A DNA stretch of 64,000 bases. Source: Zoogloea sp035335645 (GTDB taxonomy: Bacteria; Pseudomonadota; Gammaproteobacteria; Burkholderiales; Rhodocyclaceae). The notes under the pieces are model-generated. The model saw only the letters and a list, made by a program, of their open reading frames with translations, had not been told where the DNA came from and searched no databases. The first letter of the stretch is position 1, and each line of letters opens with the position of its first letter. The DNA lies in the NCBI GenBank assembly GCA_035335645.1, contig DAOQMM010000001.1, positions 36,913-100,912 on the forward strand, read 5' to 3'. The translations under genes and the position numbers were made by a program. Shown here in pieces: positions 1 to 7,476 of the stretch.

Positions 1-1395
1 ATGACTGTTCCGGCAACGGGTTGGCCATTGATCACCGCAGTCTGTATCGGTCTCTTCATCGGTGCAATGGGCAAATCTGCGCAGGTTCCCTTGCACGTCT
101 GGCTGCCGGATTCCATGGAAGGTCCTACGCCGATTTCAGCGTTGATTCATGCTGCGACGATGGTGACCGCAGGTATTTTCATGGTCGCGCGCATGTCCCC
201 GTTGTTTGAACTGTCGGATACCGCGCTCAGCTTCGTTCTGATCATCGGTGCAACGACGGCATTGTTCATGGGCTTTCTTGGCATTGTTCAAAATGATATC
301 AAGCGTGTTGTTGCGTATTCGACACTTTCTCAGCTGGGTTATATGACAGTTGCGCTGGGTGTTTCTGCATACTCTGCTGCGGTATTCCATCTGATGACCC
401 ATGCGTTCTTCAAGGCGCTTCTGTTCCTTGGAGCTGGTTCGGTTATTATCGGAATGCATCATGATCAGGATATGCGCAACATGGGCGGCCTCTGGAAGTA
501 TATGCCTGTTACCTGGATCACATCTCTTGTTGGCTCATTGGCCTTAATCGGGTTTCCGTTTCTCTCTGGTTTCTATTCTAAGGACTCGATCATTGAGGCG
601 GTTGGCGTGTCGCATTTGGCAGGGTCAGGCTATGCATACATATGTGTGATCGTTGGGGTATTCGTTACTGCCTTTTACTCCTTTCGCATGTATTTCCTTG
701 TCTTCCACGGCAAAGAGCGGTTTGGATTGGTGCATGAGAGCCATCACGATGTTCATCACCACGATGATGGTGATGCATCGCATGACGAAGATCACCATCA
801 CGGCCTCGCACCTGGGCAAAAGCCCCACGAGTCTCCTTGGGTCGTAACAGTCCCTCTCGTCATGCTCGCCATCCCTTCGATGTTGGTTGGGTTTTACACA
901 ATCGAACCGATGTTGTTTGGAGAATACTTCAAGGGTGTAATTTACTTTTCCGATGCGCACCCGGTTATGGCTGAACTGGAGGAGGAGTTCCACGGGGCCG
1001 TTGCAATGGCATTGCACGGATTCACGACTTTGCCGTTCTTCCTTGCCATGAGCGGTGTCGTGTTAGCTTGGTTCCTTTATCTTGTCCAGCCGTGGATTCC
1101 CGAAAAGGTTATGCTGGCCTTTAAGCCCATTCACACATTGCTTGAAAATAAGTATTACTTTGATAAGTTTAATGAAACCGTTTTCGCGGGCGGGGCACGT
1201 TTGTTGGGCAAGGGTATGTGGAAAGCTGGTGATCAGGCGATCATCGATGGAATGGTGGTGAACGGTTCAGCCAAATTTGTCGGATGGATTGCTCAGCTCA
1301 CCAGGCTCTTCCAGAGCGGTCATATCTACCAGTATGCGTTTTCCATGATCATCGGCGTTTTTGTACTCCTCGTTTTTTGGATCAATCGGGGTTGA
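1..1395 (+). CDS. nuoL: NADH-quinone oxidoreductase subunit L, 3' part
   Basis: This is the C-terminal 464 residues of NuoL, a proton-pumping, antiporter-like membrane subunit of respiratory complex I in the inner membrane. The conserved antiporter-type stretches VPLHVWLPDSMEGPTPISAL and DIKRVVAYSTLSQLGYM are both present. Full-length NuoL is usually 610-680 residues, so the ATG at base 1 is an internal methionine and the gene starts upstream of the window. A loop at about residues 243-275 is very rich in His and Asp. nuoM and nuoN follow on the same strand as one operon. GC is low here compared with the rest of the window (48% in the line at 301). Confidence 0.96.
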   Translation: MTVPATGWPLITAVCIGLFIGAMGKSAQVPLHVWLPDSMEGPTPISALIHAATMVTAGIFMVARMSPLFELSDTALSFVLIIGATTALFMGFLGIVQNDIKRVVAYSTLSQLGYMTVALGVSAYSAAVFHLMTHAFFKALLFLGAGSVIIGMHHDQDMRNMGGLWKYMPVTWITSLVGSLALIGFPFLSGFYSKDSIIEAVGVSHLAGSGYAYICVIVGVFVTAFYSFRMYFLVFHGKERFGLVHESHHDVHHHDDGDASHDEDHHHGLAPGQKPHESPWVVTVPLVMLAIPSMLVGFYTIEPMLFGEYFKGVIYFSDAHPVMAELEEEFHGAVAMALHGFTTLPFFLAMSGVVLAWFLYLVQPWIPEKVMLAFKPIHTLLENKYYFDKFNETVFAGGARLLGKGMWKAGDQAIIDGMVVNGSAKFVGWIAQLTRLFQSGHIYQYAFSMIIGVFVLLVFWINRG

Positions 1396-1476
1396 CGGTC
1401 GGACTGGAATATACAGGACGCAGCAGACCATTTGATGAACTGATGCACCGTAAGGTGTAGATGACGGAAATTTAAG

Positions 1477-2958
1477 ATGACGGGTATTCCATTCCTCAGC
1501 CTCGCGATTTGGGTGCCGATCGTCGGCGGCCTGGTGGCCCTGGCGACAGGTTCCGACAAGAATGCACCGGTAGCGAGGTTTGTTGCGCTGTTTACTGCTC
1601 TTGTGGGGCTCGCGGTCAGTATTCCGCTCTTCACTGGTTTCGACGTCGCTACAAGTTCTATGCAGTTTGTTGAAGCTTATGCTTGGATTCCGCGTTTCAA
1701 CATCAATTACTATCTTGGCGTTGATGGCATCTCCGTGTTGTTCGTGGTTCTGAATAGTTTTATCACTGTTATCGTAGTGATTGCAGGCTGGGATGTGATT
1801 CAGGAAAAGGTTTCCCAGTACATGGCCGGATTCCTGATTATGTCGGGTCTTATAAACGGCATATTTACTGCGCTGGATGGTGTTCTGTTTTACGTGTTCT
1901 TTGAGGCCTCTCTGATTCCGTTGTTTATCATCATCGGTGTATGGGGTGGGCCTAATCGAGTTTACGCGGCCATTAAGTTTTTTCTCTACACGCTAGCGGG
2001 TTCGCTTTTAATGTTGGTCGCACTGCTTTACCTCTTCATGGAGTCGGGTGGTAGCTTCAATATTCTCGAATGGCACGAGCTTAAGCTCGGGATGGATGTC
2101 CAGACCTTGATTTTTTGGGCGTTTCTGGTGTCGTTCGCAGTTAAGGTCCCTATGTTTCCGGTCCATACCTGGCTGCCTGATGCTCACGTTGAGGCGCCTA
2201 CAGGGGGTTCCATCGTTCTGGCAGCGATTGGTCTCAAGCTTGGGGCGTACGGTTTTCTTCGATTTTCGCTGCCTATCACGCCGGACGCGGCACAAGCTTT
2301 TGCTCCGATGATGATTACGCTTTCCCTGATTGCCGTCATCTATATCGGATTCGTGGCGCTCGTTCAGACCGACATGAAGAAATTGGTCGCATATTCGTCA
2401 ATCTCGCATATGGGATTTGTAACGCTCGGATTCTTTATTTTTAACCCGCTCGGCGTCGAAGGTGCGCTCGTCCAGATGATCTCGCATGGATTTGTTTCCG
2501 GTGCGATGTTTGCGTGTATTGGCGTGCTGTACGACCGAATGCATTCGCGCCAGATTGCTGATTATGGTGGCGTTGTGAACGTGATGCCCAAGTTTGCAGC
2601 GCTGTTCATGTTGTTTGCGATGGCGAATTCCGGACTTCCAGCAACCTCTGGGTTTGTAGGGGAATTCATGGTTGCATTGGGTGCGGTTCAGCACAACTTT
2701 TGGGTAGGTTTTGCTGCGGCGACGACGCTGATACTTGGGGCGGCGTACACGCTGTGGATGTACAAGCGCGTGGTGTTTGGCGCTATTGCTAACGATCATG
2801 TTGCTGAACTGAAGGACATCAATAATCGAGAGTTCGTTTTTCTTCTTGTTCTTGCCGTGTGTGTTCTTGCAATGGGGATTTACCCCTTCCCCGTCACGAA
2901 CGTTATGCATGCATCGGTCAGCGATCTGCTGAAACATGTTGCGGCTGGCAAGTTGTAA
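1477..2958 (+). CDS. nuoM: NADH-quinone oxidoreductase subunit M
   Basis: A 493-residue, highly hydrophobic protein of normal length for NuoM, the second antiporter-like proton-pumping subunit of complex I. The motifs KVPMFPVHTWLPDAHVEAPT and TDMKKLVAYSSISHMGFV mark the channel helices with their conserved lysines and histidines. It lies 81 bases after nuoL and 39 bases before the nuoN ATG, which fits a single transcript. The ATG is preceded by a modest purine-rich stretch (GGAAA). Codon use is relaxed and GC is low (47% in the line at 1981). Confidence 0.97.
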   Translation: MTGIPFLSLAIWVPIVGGLVALATGSDKNAPVARFVALFTALVGLAVSIPLFTGFDVATSSMQFVEAYAWIPRFNINYYLGVDGISVLFVVLNSFITVIVVIAGWDVIQEKVSQYMAGFLIMSGLINGIFTALDGVLFYVFFEASLIPLFIIIGVWGGPNRVYAAIKFFLYTLAGSLLMLVALLYLFMESGGSFNILEWHELKLGMDVQTLIFWAFLVSFAVKVPMFPVHTWLPDAHVEAPTGGSIVLAAIGLKLGAYGFLRFSLPITPDAAQAFAPMMITLSLIAVIYIGFVALVQTDMKKLVAYSSISHMGFVTLGFFIFNPLGVEGALVQMISHGFVSGAMFACIGVLYDRMHSRQIADYGGVVNVMPKFAALFMLFAMANSGLPATSGFVGEFMVALGAVQHNFWVGFAAATTLILGAAYTLWMYKRVVFGAIANDHVAELKDINNREFVFLLVLAVCVLAMGIYPFPVTNVMHASVSDLLKHVAAGKL

Positions 2959-2997
2959 TCACGGGTTGTCATTGAATTCTTGCAGAGTGGTCCAATA

Positions 2998-4464
2998 ATG
3001 AATTTCGTCACTCCCGATTTCTACCCGGCTGCGTCAGAGCTGTTTGTTGCCTGCATGGCTATCGTTGTGCTCATGGCGACGACATTCGCTAAAGATGCTC
3101 GCAGCGTTGGGTACTGGTTGTCAGTCCTTACCTTGGTCGGGGCAGCGCTCGTCACCTTGTTCACCATGGATGGTCAGGTTTCGTTCACGTTCAGCAATAT
3201 GTACGTGGATGACCTGATGGGCGACTTCCTAAAGCTGATGCTTTATTTTGCGGTACTTGTCGTTCTGATTTACTCAAGGGGTTACATGAATGATCGCAAC
3301 ATCGAATCCCCTGAGTTTTATCTACTGGTTATTTTCGCAACGCTTGGCATGATGGTGATGGTGTCAGCAAATCACTTCCTGACGCTTTATCTTGGTCTTG
3401 AATTGCTTTCGCTTGCGCTGTATGCAATGGTTGCTTTGCAGAGGGATTCCGTCCGTTGTACGGAAGCTGCAATGAAGTACTTTGTTCTTGGGGCGCTAGC
3501 GTCTGGTTTGCTGCTCTACGGGATTTCGATGGTTTACGGTGCGACAGGAACGCTTGAGATTTCTGGTGTCGCGCAGGCGGTTTATCACCAGGCGGGCAAT
3601 CGTACGGTTCTCATGTTCGGCCTTGTCTTTCTCGTCGCCGGGCTGGCATTCAAGCTGGGCGTTGTTCCCTTTCATATGTGGATTCCCGACGTATATCAGG
3701 GTGCGCCTACGTCGGTGACGCTCTTGATCGCTTCGGCGCCCAAGCTTGCTGCGTTCGCTATGGCCATGAGGTTGCTGGTGAATGGATTGTTTGATCTTGC
3801 AGATCAATGGCAGTCTATGCTGATGTTTATGGCAGTTCTATCCATTGTTCTTGGTAACCTTGCGGCGATTGCCCAGACGAATCTGAAGCGGATGCTCGGT
3901 TATTCTGGCATCTCCCATATGGGCTTTATGCTGCTCGGGCTGGTCTCAGGTGTTGTAGGCGGGGATCGACATTTTGCTCTGAATGCATACAGCTCGTCTA
4001 TGTTTTATGTTGTTGCTTACGTGCTGATGAGCCTCGCGTCGTTTGGGGTTTTGATTCTCATGTCGCGTGTGGGATTCGAGGCTGAGACGCTTGATGATTT
4101 CAAGGGGCTCAATAAGCGCAATTCGTGGTTCGCTGGTGTGATGGCGATATCTATGTTTTCGATGGCCGGGATCCCTTTCTTTATCGGATTTTTTGCGAAG
4201 TTTTCGGTGCTTCAGGCTGTCGTCGCGGCCGGCTACATCGGGGTTGCGATTCTTGCGGTTGTTATGTCGTTGATCGGCGCTTATTACTATCTACGTGTTG
4301 TTAAGGTGATGTTCTTCGACGAACCTTTGGATGCGTCAGTGATTCATGCTCCTGCGGAAATGCGTGTGATGTTGTCGCTGAATGGCATTGCTATCGCAGT
4401 TCTCGGGATCTTGCCACAGGGTTTGATGTCGGTTTGTGCGTACGCGCTGCTGGGTTCCCTTTAA
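2998..4464 (+). CDS. nuoN: NADH-quinone oxidoreductase subunit N
   Basis: NuoN, the third antiporter-like membrane subunit of complex I, about 488 residues, with the motifs GVVPFHMWIPDVYQGAPT and TNLKRMLGYSGISHMGFM. The frame is open from a TTG at 2980, but the ATG at 2998 gives the family-typical N-terminus MNFVTPDFYPA and is preferred. It is the last nuo gene, and a DUF2818 gene follows. The stop codon lies inside the left arm of an inverted repeat that separates the two genes. Confidence 0.96.
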   Translation: MNFVTPDFYPAASELFVACMAIVVLMATTFAKDARSVGYWLSVLTLVGAALVTLFTMDGQVSFTFSNMYVDDLMGDFLKLMLYFAVLVVLIYSRGYMNDRNIESPEFYLLVIFATLGMMVMVSANHFLTLYLGLELLSLALYAMVALQRDSVRCTEAAMKYFVLGALASGLLLYGISMVYGATGTLEISGVAQAVYHQAGNRTVLMFGLVFLVAGLAFKLGVVPFHMWIPDVYQGAPTSVTLLIASAPKLAAFAMAMRLLVNGLFDLADQWQSMLMFMAVLSIVLGNLAAIAQTNLKRMLGYSGISHMGFMLLGLVSGVVGGDRHFALNAYSSSMFYVVAYVLMSLASFGVLILMSRVGFEAETLDDFKGLNKRNSWFAGVMAISMFSMAGIPFFIGFFAKFSVLQAVVAAGYIGVAILAVVMSLIGAYYYLRVVKVMFFDEPLDASVIHAPAEMRVMLSLNGIAIAVLGILPQGLMSVCAYALLGSL

Positions 4465-4509
4465 CCTAAAGCGTTTGAAAGATGTGTTTGCTTTAAGGGT
4501 TAGGTTAAA
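4460..4509 (+). repeat. Inverted repeat between nuoN and the DUF2818 gene
   Basis: The left arm TTTAACCTAA (4460-4469) and right arm TTAGGTTAAA (4500-4509) are perfectly complementary over 10 bp. An inner AAAGC/GCTTT pairing could extend the stem. The right arm ends directly before the GTG of the next gene, and the purine-rich AAGGG that could act as its ribosome site lies in the bulge. There is no T-tract, so this is more likely a translational or mRNA-stability element than a terminator. That role is inferred. Confidence 0.6.
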
Positions 4510-4797
4510 GTGCCGTCTATGGCGGTAATCATTGCTGCGGCGGTGCTTGCCAATCTGAGTTTTATTTCAAGCAGGCCGTTCGGTGTTCTTCCCCGTCGGA
4601 CGTTGAAGTCAGCGTGGCTTCACGTTTCTGAGCTGGGGGCGGCCTATTTGGTATTTCTTTATTTCTGCCTCTGGATGGAGCGTGCGGAGCACGGTGTCGC
4701 TTATTCACAGGGGTGGGAATTCTACGCTGCCTCGCTCTGTGTGTTTCTAGTGTTTGGCTTTCCCGGGTTTGTTTATCGTTTTTTTGTTTCCCGGTGA
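4510..4797 (+). CDS. DUF2818 family membrane protein downstream of nuoN
   Basis: A 95-residue hydrophobic protein with about three predicted membrane segments (near residues 4-20, 36-53 and 74-92). A small protein of this type commonly follows nuoN in betaproteobacteria and is annotated as DUF2818; its function is not established. The position suggests a role in complex I assembly or membrane function, but this is only inference. The start is GTG at 4510 or ATG at 4519. An inverted repeat reaches the GTG, and a plus-strand terminator follows near 4900. Confidence 0.8.
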   Translation: MPSMAVIIAAAVLANLSFISSRPFGVLPRRTLKSAWLHVSELGAAYLVFLYFCLWMERAEHGVAYSQGWEFYAASLCVFLVFGFPGFVYRFFVSR

Positions 4798-4899
4798 TGC
4801 CTTTCAGCTTCGTTTAGGTTTCCGCAGGTCGTGACTGGGTGATCGGCGATCATCTCTTGCATTAGTAGTGTAGGTGTGTGGGTAGGTTCGTTTTTTTGT

Positions 4900-4926
4900 A
4901 AGGCTGCCATCGGTGCGGCCTTTTTT
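4900..4926 (+). terminator. Intrinsic terminator of the nuo operon
   Basis: AAGGCTGC pairs with GCGGCCTT (one G-U pair) around a 7-base loop and runs into six T residues on the plus strand. It lies about 100 bases after the DUF2818 stop and touches the 3' end of the convergent kinase gene. The minus strand has no T-tract after the stem, so it should terminate the nuo transcript only. Confidence 0.75.
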
Positions 4927-6862
4927 ATTGGTTGTCAGGGACCCATTTCAAAAGTATTTCCTTGAGCTGGTTTTGGGTATAGGGTTTGGGCAGGAAATCA
5001 TCCATGCCTGCTTCCAGACATGTGGCGCGGTCTTCGTCGAGCGCATTGGCGGTCACCGCGATGATGGGGGTGCGGAGATTGTTCCGTTGTCGCGCGCGAA
5101 TGATTCGGGTCGTTTCGTATCCATCTAATTCAGGCATTTGGCAGTCCATGAGTATGATGTCGAAATCCTTCCTGGCGATCAGGTTCAGAACGTCTTTCCC
5201 GTCGCCGGCTGTGTCGACGTGACATCCGAGCTCTTCGAGCTGCATTGTCGCCAGAAGCTGATTGATACGATGATCGTCGGCAATGAGCACGCGTAATCCT
5301 TTTGTTGCATTCGATGTTGCAGTTAGATGCGGTTGTTGTCTTTCGAACTGACTTAAACCTACAGTGATTGAATCAGTACTTTTAACTGGCACTGTGAACC
5401 AAAATTTGGAACCGTGACGGATGCTGCTTTCTACGCCGATCTCACCCCCGGCGAGTTTGACAAGTTTGCGGCATACAGCCAGTCCTAAACCCGTTCCGCC
5501 GTAACGTCGAGCGTGTGAGCTGTCTGCCTGTGTGAAGGGGGAGAACAGATGAGGCATCACATTCTCCGGGATGCCAATCCCGGTGTCTTTTACGGAAAAA
5601 TGTAATTGTCGGTGTTCGGGCGCGTCATGGCGCATCGGGTGTGCTTCGAGAGCGACAACGATCTCGCCTGTTTGGGTGAATTTCATGGCGTTACCGACCA
5701 GGTTCATCAGGATCTGGCGGAGTCGGTTTGGATCGGCGAGTACGAGGGGTGGTATTTCGTTTCGGAAGATTGGCTTGAGGGTGATTCCCTTTTCCTGGGC
5801 TTTCGGTTCAAAGAATGCGGTGATTTCCTCTATCAAGGACTTTGGACTGAACGGGATATTTTCGAGCTCCATGCGTCCCGCCTCGAGTTTTGAGAAGTCC
5901 AGAATGTCGTTGATGACTCTAAGGAGGCTGTCGGCAGAGTTCTGAATGTGACCAAGGAGCCGTTGCTGATGTGCGTCGAGCTTGGAGTCCGCTAGGAGTT
6001 CTGCCATACCCATCACGCCGTTCATTGGTGTTCTGATCTCATGGCTCATGGTTGCCAGGAACAGGGACTTTGCTTTGTTGGCCTGCTCTGCCGCATCTTT
6101 GGCGATGCTGAGCTGGAGGTCACGGGTCTGGATCTGTTCCAGCATCGCATTGAAGCCGTTCATGAGGGTTCCGATCTCATCGGTTCCGCCCGGCGCCACT
6201 CGGACGCTGTAATCCCGAGTTTCGGTCACCGTTTGCATTTGTGCTGCCAGTGCCTCGACCGGTGCTGCGATGACCCGTTGCAGACGCGATGCGAGCAGCC
6301 ATGCGATGAGGGTGGCCGCCAGTAATATCCCGGCGGCGGCCAGGATGCGTTCGCGGACGAGTTTCATCAGGGCGCTCAGATCGAAGAAGACTTCTATGCG
6401 CCCGATCACCTTGTCGTTGAGGCGAACAGCTTGATCAACCTCAAGTGTAGGGTTATGCCATAACGCGGTCAGTGTGTGCTCTCGGTGCGCCAGTTCGGCT
6501 TGTCCTGCAGTCGGAATGGACTGGATGAGGTCAGCGTGTTCGGGGCGTGTGCTGTCGAAGCGCGCGAAGATCGTGCCGTCTGGAAGCCGAAGGCGCGCTG
6601 CGATGATTTCGTGGTTGCTGGCCAGCGCCGACAGAATTTCCCGACCTGCTTCGGGGTCGCGGAAGGACAGGGCGGCGGTGCTGTTCAATCCCAGGATGGT
6701 CGTCAGTGATACCGCGTGTTCCTGTTTGGTTTCGATGGTGGCCGAGAATTCGCTGCTCACCTGGGCTGTCAGTGCGACGAGCAGTCCGATTGCCGTGGTG
6801 ATCAGCGCGATGGCGATGATCTTGAATTTGATCGGCTGTCGCAGAAGGGCTTCACGCATCAT
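4925..6862 (-). CDS. CHASE8-HAMP hybrid sensor histidine kinase
   Basis: A 645-residue inner-membrane kinase. Order: TM1 (about 13-33); periplasmic domain to about 170 with a CHASE8-like core (LGLNSTAALSFRDPEAGREI); TM2 (172-192); HAMP (193-250); HisKA with phospho-acceptor His274 in SHEIRTPMNG; HATPase with N-box Asn391, DTGIGIPE and GGTGLGL; and a C-terminal receiver with Asp573 in LMDCQMPELDG and Lys626. There is no Hpt or output domain, so the phosphate must pass to a partner encoded elsewhere. The start overlaps the YfiR-like gene stop as ATGA. The CHASE8-HAMP front end matches that known for the YfiN cyclase, so the adjacent YfiR-like protein is the likely periplasmic partner. That pairing is inferred. 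Confidence 0.93.
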   Translation of the reverse strand: MMREALLRQPIKFKIIAIALITTAIGLLVALTAQVSSEFSATIETKQEHAVSLTTILGLNSTAALSFRDPEAGREILSALASNHEIIAARLRLPDGTIFARFDSTRPEHADLIQSIPTAGQAELAHREHTLTALWHNPTLEVDQAVRLNDKVIGRIEVFFDLSALMKLVRERILAAAGILLAATLIAWLLASRLQRVIAAPVEALAAQMQTVTETRDYSVRVAPGGTDEIGTLMNGFNAMLEQIQTRDLQLSIAKDAAEQANKAKSLFLATMSHEIRTPMNGVMGMAELLADSKLDAHQQRLLGHIQNSADSLLRVINDILDFSKLEAGRMELENIPFSPKSLIEEITAFFEPKAQEKGITLKPIFRNEIPPLVLADPNRLRQILMNLVGNAMKFTQTGEIVVALEAHPMRHDAPEHRQLHFSVKDTGIGIPENVMPHLFSPFTQADSSHARRYGGTGLGLAVCRKLVKLAGGEIGVESSIRHGSKFWFTVPVKSTDSITVGLSQFERQQPHLTATSNATKGLRVLIADDHRINQLLATMQLEELGCHVDTAGDGKDVLNLIARKDFDIILMDCQMPELDGYETTRIIRARQRNNLRTPIIAVTANALDEDRATCLEAGMDDFLPKPYTQNQLKEILLKWVPDNQ

Positions 6863-7464
6863 TCTGCGCCTCCCTTGTCGTCGCCCACGACGGTCGCGAG
6901 ATTCAGCAGCTTGGCACTGACGCGAAGGTCTGCGCGGGCGATGGCGTCCATGTTGATGACCGGATGAATTCTTCCGCGCTTGCGGATCAAGGCAATCATT
7001 CCGCCCTTTTCCGTGAAGCTCGGTATGTCGCTGACTGTGAGGATCCTGAGCGCGGTTGCGCGGCGAAGCAGTTCAGGATGAACCGGCCAGACGGCGTCGC
7101 CGACGTAGAGGATCTGGCATTCGGCCAGGTTTCGCAGTTCGATCTGTCGGGTGACCGTAAGGCTATGGTTATCTACATTTTCTCCCTGGACGGCCTTGCT
7201 CAGGAGCGGGGCGAGTGTGTCGTCCAGTACGCAGAATCTGAATGGGTCGCCAGGCTTGCGTGCGACGTCCGGCCAGCGGACGAAGTGGACGAAGTTGTAG
7301 AGGAAGGCGGCCTTGACTTCGGCTTCCGCAAACGGCTCCACGCTGCTCGCCGGCGCCGTCAGCGTGGCGACGCCCAAGGTCAGCAGCAGTCGCCACCGCC
7401 CCGGAAAGCGGGACAGCGCGTGCATGATTTCTGCGAGGACTTGGCGCGGACGCGGACGGTTCAA
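6859..7464 (-). CDS. YfiR family (DUF4154) periplasmic protein
   Basis: A 201-residue exported protein. A hydrophobic segment (about 25-40) forms the signal peptide. The mature part starts with the YfiR/DUF4154 hallmark EAEVKAAFLYNFVHFVRWP and has the conserved late block GGMIALIRKRGRIHPVINMD. In Pseudomonas, YfiR is a periplasmic repressor of the CHASE8-containing cyclase YfiN and is itself controlled by an outer-membrane partner. Here it is translationally coupled (ATGA) to a CHASE8 hybrid kinase and follows a TonB-dependent receptor gene by 12 bases. A repressor or ligand-relay role is inferred from context. Confidence 0.9.
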   Translation of the reverse strand: MNRPRPRQVLAEIMHALSRFPGRWRLLLTLGVATLTAPASSVEPFAEAEVKAAFLYNFVHFVRWPDVARKPGDPFRFCVLDDTLAPLLSKAVQGENVDNHSLTVTRQIELRNLAECQILYVGDAVWPVHPELLRRATALRILTVSDIPSFTEKGGMIALIRKRGRIHPVINMDAIARADLRVSAKLLNLATVVGDDKGGAE

Positions 7465-7476
7465 GGCGGGATGCCG

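Noticed and set aside
740..815. Short repeated ATCACC/GATGATG motifs resembling a small repeat array
   Set aside because: They encode the His/Asp-rich loop of NuoL in frame; there are no uniform repeats and spacers, so this is not a CRISPR array.
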